Source of the DNA: QZLE01 sp033852135
Lineage (GTDB): Bacteria > Pseudomonadota > Gammaproteobacteria > QZLD01
NCBI GenBank assembly: GCA_033852135.1
Contig: JAWSVB010000022.1
Location: 109,237 to 173,236, forward strand
Reading direction: 5' to 3'
DNA: 64,000 nt
Made by a program: the position numbers and the translations under genes. The notes beneath the pieces were generated by a model. That model did not search any database. It worked only from the letters and a program-made list of their open reading frames with translations, and was not told the DNA's origin. This document shows, piece after piece, positions 54,228 through 61,321 of the stretch. How positions within the stretch are numbered: the stretch's first letter is position 1; every line of letters starts with the position of its first letter.

Positions 54228-54413
54228 AATATTAATAGAAATTAATAGTGTAGGTGCAGGTTGAGATACAGCTTAGTAGGACGGAATAAATTAGCTATGA
54301 ATTATTAGCCGGAGTATAAAATCGAATTAATTACGATTGAAATATCTGCATAAAGATATATGATCACAATTAGTGTTAGTTTACCCACCTTTTTATACCT
54401 GTCGGGAGATATG

Positions 54414-54743
54414 ATGAAGTTTATTTTTCTGGTTATTGCTTCAATAGTTTTAATTGTGCTTGGGATGAGTTTTTACATGCTTAATAATGAAGCTGTTAAT
54501 GTTGATTTATATTTTTGGAAACCAGAGGAGCCCACACAGTTGGCGTTAGTTATGTTAATAACACTTGCTGTTGGTGTCTTAATTGGTTTTTTTGCTTCAT
54601 TGAGTATGGTCTTTACAAATAAGAGCGAAATTAGAAGATTGAAAAAAATTCAAAAATCTAATGAAGAAGAACTAACTAATTTAAGAAATATGCCATTAAA
54701 AGATAGTGGTATTAGTTCAGATGTAATAGAAGCGGGCAGCTGA
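54414..54743 (+). CDS. lapA: LapA family membrane protein (DUF1049)
   Basis: 109 residues from the ATG at 54414 (GGGAG 5 bases before; ATG at 54411 also possible; an upstream ATG at 54360 lacks a ribosome site). Two transmembrane helices (about 2-22 and 44-66) surround the family segment NNEAVNVDLYFWKPEEP, and a cytoplasmic helix (EIRRLKKIQKSNEEELTNLR) follows. With LapB it regulates LPS assembly by controlling LpxC turnover in E. coli. It precedes lapB by 11 bases, as in E. coli. Confidence 0.93.
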   Translation: MKFIFLVIASIVLIVLGMSFYMLNNEAVNVDLYFWKPEEPTQLALVMLITLAVGVLIGFFASLSMVFTNKSEIRRLKKIQKSNEEELTNLRNMPLKDSGISSDVIEAGS

Positions 54744-54754
54744 GTGAATATCTA

Positions 54755-55909
54755 ATGGGGATTGCCGAATTAATACTAGCTCCACTATTGCCGCTTGCGG
54801 CATTAACTGGCTGGTATTGCGCATCGAAATTTTATAAAAATAAAGGAAAAAGTGGCGGTGTCGGTAAATCTGCAAATAATTATTTTCGTGGTTTAAATTA
54901 TTTATTACAGGATCAGCCTGATAAGGCAATTGAAGTACTGGTTAAGCTGGTTGAGGTTGATAGCGATACTGTTGAAACACATTTAGCGTTGGGGAGTTTG
55001 TTTCGTCAGAGGGGGGAGGTTGATAGAGCTATTCGAATCCATCAAAATATTATTGCTCGCCCAACTCTATCTAAAGAGCAGAATTCAAATGCAGTTTTTG
55101 AGCTGGCAACTGATTTCTTAAGGGCTGGTTTTTTTGATAGAGCGGAGCAACTGTACTTGCAGTTGGTTGGGGATAAATCTTTCAATAAGCAAGCGCTTAA
55201 TCAACTTATATATATTTATCAGCAAGGTAAAGAGTGGGAAAAAGCTGTAGATTATAGTATTAAGCTCTTAAAATCTGGTGAGCAAAATATAGCTTTAAAT
55301 CTATCTAATTATTTATGCGAGCAAGCAGATGAGTTTGAGAAAAATGGTGAGTTACGTTTGGCTCGCAGTGCATTGCTAAAATCACTTGAATATGATTCAA
55401 AGTCGATTCGAGCTGAAGTGAGATTGGCCTCTATTGCATTTGGATTAGGAAAAGTTAAAGAGGGTATTAAAAGATTAGATGTTGCACTTACTAAGGACCG
55501 GGAATTTATCCCTCTTTATATTCAAGTAATCGAAAAATTTAGTTTTAGTCAGATTTCTAATGAAATAGCGCAAGGATTTGTGGATAGGTGTCTTGATATA
55601 GATCCAACTAATTCATCTGCTGCAATTAAAAAAGCTAATTTATTGGCTTTATCAGGGTGTTACGTTGAAGCAAAAGACTTTTTGACAGATTTTGTTGAAC
55701 AGGCCCCGTCCATTAGCGTAATACTTGAGTTGCTAAGATGTGATGATTCTAATGGGGCAGAAGTGGATATTGTGTCTCTTCTTGATAGAAGTGTTTCTAG
55801 TGAGAGCAGTTTTTCTTGTGTTAAGTGTGGTTACCAAACTTCTCATATAGAGTGGAAATGTCCAAGTTGTCAAAATTGGAGTTGTATTAAACCGAGCAAT
55901 AATATTTAA
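54755..55909 (+). CDS. lapB: Lipopolysaccharide assembly protein B (TPR, rubredoxin-like)
   Basis: A 384-residue protein with an N-terminal membrane helix, a series of TPR repeats from about residue 45 to 330 and a C-terminal rubredoxin-like metal site (CVKC...CPSC, about 360-380). This order is diagnostic for LapB/YciM, which recruits LpxC to FtsH and tunes LPS synthesis (E. coli knowledge). It lies between lapA and pyrF, as in E. coli. Confidence 0.95.
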   Translation: MGIAELILAPLLPLAALTGWYCASKFYKNKGKSGGVGKSANNYFRGLNYLLQDQPDKAIEVLVKLVEVDSDTVETHLALGSLFRQRGEVDRAIRIHQNIIARPTLSKEQNSNAVFELATDFLRAGFFDRAEQLYLQLVGDKSFNKQALNQLIYIYQQGKEWEKAVDYSIKLLKSGEQNIALNLSNYLCEQADEFEKNGELRLARSALLKSLEYDSKSIRAEVRLASIAFGLGKVKEGIKRLDVALTKDREFIPLYIQVIEKFSFSQISNEIAQGFVDRCLDIDPTNSSAAIKKANLLALSGCYVEAKDFLTDFVEQAPSISVILELLRCDDSNGAEVDIVSLLDRSVSSESSFSCVKCGYQTSHIEWKCPSCQNWSCIKPSNNI

Positions 55910-55951
55910 TTCCGCTCTGGTAGATATTGAGTTTAATGAAGAGAGATAAGT

Positions 55952-56659
55952 ATGAGTACAGATATTGAAAAATGTGTAATTGTTGCCTTGGATTACCCAA
56001 ATCCATCTTTAGCTCTTGAGTTTGTTGAAAGGCTATCTCCTTCATTGTGTCGCCTTAAAATTGGTAAAGAGTTATTTACATTGGCTGGCCCTCAGTTTGT
56101 CCGTCAAATAGTAGATAAAGGTTTTGATGTTTTTTTAGATCTAAAATTTCACGATATACCGAATACTGTTGCTGCTGCATGTAAGGCAGCAGCAGATTTA
56201 GGTGTATGGATGATGAATGTTCATGCTAGTGGTGGATCTAAGATGATGGATGCTGCGCGTCTGGCTATTAACAGCTCTGGTACAGATACAAAGTTAATTG
56301 CAGTTACTGTTCTTACAAGCATGGGAGATGAGGATCTTCTTGGGATAGGGGTGACTGATGGAGCTCAAACTCAAGTTTTAAGGCTGGCTCAGCTATCTTC
56401 AGATTCAGGAATGGATGGCGTAGTGTGTTCAGCTCAGGAAGCTACCATCATAAAAGAAAGCGTTGGCTCTAGCTTTCTAACCGTTACACCAGGGATTCGT
56501 TTGGCCGGTGGAGATGCAGGAGACCAAAAAAGAATTATGACTCCAGTTGCTGCTATACAAAATGGTGCTGATTATCTGGTTATTGGTAGATCAATAACCA
56601 AGTCTGAAGACCCAAATGAAACTCTTAGAAACATAATTGGTGAAATTGATTCTATCTAG
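55952..56659 (+). CDS. pyrF: Orotidine 5'-phosphate decarboxylase
   Basis: A 235-residue TIM-barrel enzyme producing UMP, the last step of pyrimidine synthesis. The catalytic Asp-Lys-x-x-Asp network lies in FLDLKFHDIPNTV, with the phosphate-gripping TPGIR and YLVIGRSIT near the end. The length is typical. It is the third gene of the lapA-lapB-pyrF block, ending in a terminator. Confidence 0.97.
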   Translation: MSTDIEKCVIVALDYPNPSLALEFVERLSPSLCRLKIGKELFTLAGPQFVRQIVDKGFDVFLDLKFHDIPNTVAAACKAAADLGVWMMNVHASGGSKMMDAARLAINSSGTDTKLIAVTVLTSMGDEDLLGIGVTDGAQTQVLRLAQLSSDSGMDGVVCSAQEATIIKESVGSSFLTVTPGIRLAGGDAGDQKRIMTPVAAIQNGADYLVIGRSITKSEDPNETLRNIIGEIDSI

Positions 56660-56697
56660 ATAACTTTGTAATTAAGTATCTTTAATTAAGTAAATCT

Positions 56698-56734
56698 ATA
56701 GCTAATCATTTATCAGGTGATTAGCTATTTTTTA
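56698..56734 (+). terminator. Terminator after pyrF
   Basis: A perfect 11-bp stem ATAGCTAATCA/TGATTAGCTAT with a 9-base loop, followed by T6. It lies about 40 bases past the pyrF stop. Confidence 0.88.
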
Positions 56735-57124
56735 TTCAGCTTCTCAAATATTTACAACTTAAGCTATAACTATAGCTTATATCTATATGTATGTTTTTAC
56801 ATATGTATAAATCTATGTTTTTCCTTAAAAATCATCAATATGCATTATGTAAGTGCATTGGTTAATTAATATTAGTAGTTAATAATAGTCTGTCTTGTCT
56901 TTATGTTATTTGCATAGAATTTTATGTTATTCATTGATTAATAGAGAAAATTCATTATTTATTGCGCACTGCACAATATAAGCCGTTGATTTGTGACGGT
57001 ATTTTATTTGACACAGTTCACATTAATAGTGGATACTAGTTCGCAAATAATAATCTAGTAATATTCAAATTATCCCCGATTAGAATATTGCTACAACATG
57101 TGCAACCCTAAGGAAGATATAATA
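56735..57124. other. Upstream region of the first esterase gene
   Basis: An AT-rich region with an AAGCTATA/TATAGCTT palindrome near 56759-56776. The last 170 bases hold a promoter block shared with the second esterase gene. No ORF is credible. Confidence 0.5.
56959..57041 (+). repeat. Duplicated promoter block, copy 1
   Basis: About 83 bases nearly identical to 61160-61241 (shared ATTGCGCACTGCACAATATA, TTGATTTGTGACG, GTTCACAT and ATACTAGTT). It contains a candidate -35 TTGACA at 57008 and -10 GATACT at 57032 with an 18-base spacer, both conserved in the other copy. Confidence 0.8.
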
Positions 57125-60100
57125 ATGAAAAAAACTGCTTTAATAGCGCTTGGTCTTTTAACATTAACTTTCTCTATAGTTTCTAATGCGGCAACTTTAT
57201 CAACAGAAGCTATAGGAGGTTTTTCAAAGGTTCACCTCTACAAGCCAGCTACAGAGTCTCCTGTTGGTAATGGTAAATCTCTTCTTGTTGTGCTTCATGG
57301 TTGTACTCAAAGTATTGATGCATTTAAAACAGCTAACTTAGATGATGTTGCTGATGAATATGGAATGGTTGTAGCAGTTCCAGATGCGGTCAACAAGGCA
57401 GGGTTTAGCTGCTGGAGTTACTGGCAGGGTGCAAAATCAAGAACATCGGGCGACTATAAGAATGTTATCAATTTGGCTAAATCTCTTATGGAAGATAGCT
57501 CTTATGATATTGACCCAAATCAAGTTTATGTAGCTGGGCTTTCTTCCGGTGGTGCTTTTGCAATGACAGTTGGCTGTTTGGCCCCTGATGTATTTGCCGG
57601 TATGGGATTAGATGCTGCACCAAGCACTGGTACATCTTCAAATGGTGCTTTCTCGAAAGAGGGTTCTCCAGCTTCAGTAGCAAGTAGCTGTAAATCTTAT
57701 GCTGGTTCATATTCTAGTTACTTTGAAACGCAGATTACTAATACCGCTTATGGAACTGGTGACTACACCGTGCCTCAGGGTTATGGCCCACAAAATGCTG
57801 AGGCAATGGCGATTATTTACGGTGTTGATAAGCTTTCTGGCACAGATCCAGTTTTTGGGAATTCTGGGGTGCAGGAGAGCAAATGGAGTGGTGGCCGTAT
57901 ATCAATGGTTGAGATGAGTGGTGTTGGTCATGCATGGCCTGGCGGTTCTGGTGCTTCAGGTAGCTATATCGATGGTTCAAGCATTAATTATGGTTCTTAT
58001 CTTGCTGAATATTTTGCTGCCAATAATAAGAGAGTAAATGACTCAGGCGATGACTCAGGCGATGATTCAGGCGATGATTCTGGTGATGATATTGAGCAAT
58101 GCTATACAGATTCTGCGTATGATACTGTTACGGGTCACTATACAGCTGAAAGAATTACAGTTACTGAGCTTAACTCAATGGGCGCTGAGCATGGTTATAA
58201 CACTAAGGTTACTCTTTATCTGGTAAACGGTTCTTGGACCACTAATGTAGATTGTCTTGGCGATGATGGTGGTAGCGATGATATTGATGGAAATGATACT
58301 GGCGGTGAAGTTAACGGAACTTGGACACATTCAAGCATAGTTGGATTCTCAGAAGTACACACCTATGTACCACCAACAGAGTCACCAGTTGGTGAAGGTC
58401 GTGCATTAATGATCGTACTACATGGTTGCACACAGCCAGCAGAAACATTTAAAACAACGAATCTAGATCGTGTTGGTGATGAGTGGGGTATGGTAATAGC
58501 AGCACCTCTAGCTCAGCACATGACTGGTTATAGCTGCTGGGGATACTGGGAAGGCCCAATCTCTAGAACTAACAAAGATTATAAAAACGTAATTGATCTA
58601 GCAATAGAGCTAAGAGATGATCCAAGTTACGATATCGATCCAAATCAGGTATATGTAACTGGTTTATCTTCAGGTGGTGCATTTGCAATGTCGGTAGGCT
58701 GTCTAGCTCCAGACGTGTTTGCTGGAATGGGATTAGCTGCAGCTCCTTCAGCTGGAACATCTTCAAATGGTGCTTTCGCTCTTGAAGGAAAAGCAGCATC
58801 AGTAGCAGCAGACTGTGAGACGTTTGCAGGATCAAATGCAAGTTACTTTGATACACAGATTACTAATACCCTTTTCGGTAGTGGTGACTACACAGTGCCT
58901 CAAGGTTATGGTTTGCAAAACGCAGAGGCTATGGCAGAAATATATGGCGTTAGCAAGGTTGCTGGAACAAACACTATAACTGACTATACAGGTAAAACTG
59001 CAATTGAGACTCGTTGGAGTGGTGGTAGAATCAGTATGTTGGAGCTTGATGGTGTTGGTCATGCATGGCCTGGTGGTACAGGTACATCAGGAAGTTGGAC
59101 AGACAGCAGCTCAATCAACTATGGAATGTACCTGGGTAAATACTTCGCAAATAACAATCAGCGTATTGATGTGGAAGAGTGTGATGATCTTAATGACAAC
59201 GGTATCTGTGATGTAGATGAGGAAGATCAGTGTGAAGACCTTAATGATAACGGTATCTGTGATGTAGATGAGGAAGATCAGTGTGAAGACCTTAATGATA
59301 ACGGTATTTGTGATGTAGACGAGGAAGATCAGTGTGAAGATCTGAATGACAACGGTATATGTGATGCAGATGAAGAGCAAGAGTGTGAAGATCTAAATGA
59401 TAATAGTGTATGTGATAGTGAAGAAACTGGTTTTAGCTGTAACCTTATAGCTGGGACAGGTAAGGAATTATTCCAGCTTGGACTTACTGTAGAAAAACAG
59501 GAGATGCAAGATACTTTCTATTATACCTCTGGAAGTAACGACTTGTTATTTGGAGCAAGTAGCTATTCTGTTTATGCAGGTGGAGATGATTTGGGGTATG
59601 TGAAAGACCCGTTAAATTGTTCTGAAGACCTGTGCACTGATGGTAATCAAAACGGTATATGTGACGATGAGGAGCAGGGTAGTAATACAGGGCCATGCCC
59701 ATATGTTGAAGGTAAGGTTGACCCTGATCTTCTTGATCTTGGTGTGGCTTATCCAGCAGTTTGTAGATGGAGTTCTTATCAAACATGCTATCACCTAGTT
59801 GGTACTGACGAGCAGGTATGGAGATATAGCGGTGAAGTTTATACCGTTTATATTGATGATGAAGGAAAGGCTTCTACACAAGATCCTCAAACCTGCCAAG
59901 TTGTAGATAGTGATGGTGATGGTGTAGCTGATGAAGATGATGTGTTTCCAAATGATCCAAATGAATCATCTGACACAGATGACGATGGTGTAGGTGATAA
60001 TGGTGATGCATTCCCGAATGATCCGAATGAATCATCTGACACAGATGGCGATGGTGTAGGTGATAATGGTGATGCATTCCCAAATGATCCGAATGAATCA

Positions 60101-60931
60101 TCTGACACAGATGGTGATGGTGTAGGTGATAATGGTGATGTATTCCCGAATGATCCAAATGAATCATCTGACACAGATGGCGATGGTGTAGGTGATAATG
60201 GTGATGCGTTCCCGAATGATCCGAATGAAACGACTGATACAGATGGTGACGGCGTAGGTGATAATGGTGATGTATTCCCGAATGATCCAAATGAATCATC
60301 TGACACAGATGGCGATGGTGTAGGTGATAATGGTGATGTATTCCCGAATAATCCGAATGAAACATCTGACACCGATGGTGATGGTGTAGGTGATAATGGT
60401 GATGTATTCCCGAATGATCCGAATGAAACATCTGACACCGATGGCGATGGCGTAGGTGATAATGGTGATGCATTCCCGAATGATCCAAATGAATCATCTG
60501 ACACAGATGGCGATGGTGTAGGTGATAATGGTGATGTATTTCCGAATGATCCGAATGAAACATCTGACACCGATGGTGATGGTGTAGGTGATAATGGTGA
60601 TGTATTCCCGAATGATCCGAATGAAACATCTGACACCGATGGCGATGGTGTAGGCGACAATGGTGACGCATTTCCTGAAGATCCAAATAAATGGGAAGAA
60701 AACCAAGGTGGTTATTGTGAAGATCTAAATGATAACGGAATCTGTGATGATATTGAGCCAGAAGAGCAAGAAGGCGATGACTCAGGCGATGACTCAAACG
60801 ATGATTCAGGTAATGACCCAGTAATTGAAGGGCAAGATGGTGACGAAGGCGGATCTGGCGGTGGTGGTTCTACCGGTATAATTCTGCTTAGTTTGCTTGG
60901 TTTGGCAGTATTAAGAAGAAAAGTTAAATAG
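57125..60931 (+). CDS. Secreted double-headed PHB-depolymerase-like esterase with GlyGly-CTERM
   Basis: 1268 residues from the ATG at 57125 (AAGGA site before; ATG at 57098 would add 9). Signal peptide residues 1-22 (cleavage near SNA-A). Two esterase domains of the PHB depolymerase/LpqC type follow: domain 1 (about 23-300; HGCTQ oxyanion region, GLSSGG with Ser140, His in GVGHAWPGG) and domain 2 (about 400-680; Ser515). A SGDD-repeat linker and a Cys-flanked 55-residue module separate them. Then come five 17-residue CEDLNDNGICD-type repeats, two more Cys-flanked segments, twelve 22-residue thrombospondin-3-like Ca-binding repeats, and a C-terminus SGGGGSTG-helix-LRRKVK matching GlyGly-CTERM sorting tags. 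Polyhydroxyalkanoate or another polyester is the likely substrate; CE1-type feruloyl or acetylxylan esterase activity is an alternative. Confidence 0.88.
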   Translation: MKKTALIALGLLTLTFSIVSNAATLSTEAIGGFSKVHLYKPATESPVGNGKSLLVVLHGCTQSIDAFKTANLDDVADEYGMVVAVPDAVNKAGFSCWSYWQGAKSRTSGDYKNVINLAKSLMEDSSYDIDPNQVYVAGLSSGGAFAMTVGCLAPDVFAGMGLDAAPSTGTSSNGAFSKEGSPASVASSCKSYAGSYSSYFETQITNTAYGTGDYTVPQGYGPQNAEAMAIIYGVDKLSGTDPVFGNSGVQESKWSGGRISMVEMSGVGHAWPGGSGASGSYIDGSSINYGSYLAEYFAANNKRVNDSGDDSGDDSGDDSGDDIEQCYTDSAYDTVTGHYTAERITVTELNSMGAEHGYNTKVTLYLVNGSWTTNVDCLGDDGGSDDIDGNDTGGEVNGTWTHSSIVGFSEVHTYVPPTESPVGEGRALMIVLHGCTQPAETFKTTNLDRVGDEWGMVIAAPLAQHMTGYSCWGYWEGPISRTNKDYKNVIDLAIELRDDPSYDIDPNQVYVTGLSSGGAFAMSVGCLAPDVFAGMGLAAAPSAGTSSNGAFALEGKAASVAADCETFAGSNASYFDTQITNTLFGSGDYTVPQGYGLQNAEAMAEIYGVSKVAGTNTITDYTGKTAIETRWSGGRISMLELDGVGHAWPGGTGTSGSWTDSSSINYGMYLGKYFANNNQRIDVEECDDLNDNGICDVDEEDQCEDLNDNGICDVDEEDQCEDLNDNGICDVDEEDQCEDLNDNGICDADEEQECEDLNDNSVCDSEETGFSCNLIAGTGKELFQLGLTVEKQEMQDTFYYTSGSNDLLFGASSYSVYAGGDDLGYVKDPLNCSEDLCTDGNQNGICDDEEQGSNTGPCPYVEGKVDPDLLDLGVAYPAVCRWSSYQTCYHLVGTDEQVWRYSGEVYTVYIDDEGKASTQDPQTCQVVDSDGDGVADEDDVFPNDPNESSDTDDDGVGDNGDAFPNDPNESSDTDGDGVGDNGDAFPNDPNESSDTDGDGVGDNGDVFPNDPNESSDTDGDGVGDNGDAFPNDPNETTDTDGDGVGDNGDVFPNDPNESSDTDGDGVGDNGDVFPNNPNETSDTDGDGVGDNGDVFPNDPNETSDTDGDGVGDNGDAFPNDPNESSDTDGDGVGDNGDVFPNDPNETSDTDGDGVGDNGDVFPNDPNETSDTDGDGVGDNGDAFPEDPNKWEENQGGYCEDLNDNGICDDIEPEEQEGDDSGDDSNDDSGNDPVIEGQDGDEGGSGGGGSTGIILLSLLGLAVLRRKVK
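59177..59425 (+). repeat. Five 51-base coding repeats (Asp/Cys-rich)
   Basis: In-frame tandem units encoding roughly DQCEDLNDNGICDVDEE. The first four are nearly identical, the fifth is diverged (NSVCDSEE). Related units occur in the second esterase near 63421-63609. Confidence 0.85.
59906..60697 (+). repeat. Twelve 66-base coding repeats (thrombospondin-3-like)
   Basis: Exact 66-base periodicity encoding DTDGDGVGDNGDAFPNDPNESS-type units with Ala/Val and Ser/Thr swaps. Acidic D-x-D-x-D-G pattern predicts calcium binding. High nucleotide identity between units suggests recent expansion. Confidence 0.92.
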
Positions 60932-60955
60932 AAAGTTTTAGATACTTAATGTTTT

Positions 60956-60980
60956 AAGCCTCCGCAAGGGGGCTTTTTTT
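60956..60980 (+). terminator. Terminator after the first esterase gene
   Basis: GCCTCC-gcaa-GGGGGC followed by seven Ts, 25 bases past the stop codon. Confidence 0.85.
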
Positions 60981-61043
60981 ATGCTCAACAGTAATTCGCT
61001 GTGTTTTAGAAAAAGTAAAATAATCATAAAAGGTGTAAATCAC

Positions 61044-61060
61044 GCGTCATTTTGTGACGC
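61044..61060. promoter_or_regulatory. Candidate operator palindrome
   Basis: The perfect inverted repeat GCGTCA-N5-TGACGC lies upstream of the second esterase promoter. TGACG also recurs at 61072 and 61091 and inside both promoter blocks as TTGTGACG. The binding protein is unknown. Confidence 0.45.
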
Positions 61061-61159
61061 AGTTTTAAAAGTGACGTGTAATTTTCGTTATGACGCGCTG
61101 CAAAATCATGTTTTTCTTATCTTTTTCTTAATATTTGATATATAAAGCAAAAAAAAGGT

Positions 61160-61241
61160 TTATTGCGCACTGCACAATATAAGTTGTTGATTTGTGACGA
61201 TAAATTATTTGACGAAGTTCACATAAATAATGAATACTAGT
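61160..61241 (+). repeat. Duplicated promoter block, copy 2
   Basis: It matches 56959-57041 with few differences. The candidate -35 TTGACG is at 61209 and the -10 AATACT at 61233, again with an 18-base spacer. Confidence 0.8.
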
Positions 61242-61321
61242 TAACTGTGTGAGGAGACAAATATAAAATTATTGTGAAAATAATAATTGCAGATAAATTT
61301 GCAACCTAAAGGAAAAATATA

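Larger units (their letters stand above)
60981..61321. other. Upstream region of the second esterase gene
   Basis: It contains a TGACG-rich segment (61044-61097) and the second copy of the shared promoter block. The GCGTCA-ttttg-TGACGC palindrome at 61044-61060 and further TGACG copies at 61072 and 61091 may be operator sites. No ORF is credible. Confidence 0.5.

Noticed and set aside
59906..60697. CRISPR-like regular repeats
   Set aside because: Units are contiguous with no unique spacers and keep a coding frame with a calcium-binding pattern.
59874..60797. Long minus-strand ORFs (307 and 257 codons) rich in His or Ser/Pro
   Set aside because: They are mirror frames of the 66-base coding repeats; the periodic sequence has no stops in several frames. 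There is no ribosome site, and the plus-strand frame has clear domains.
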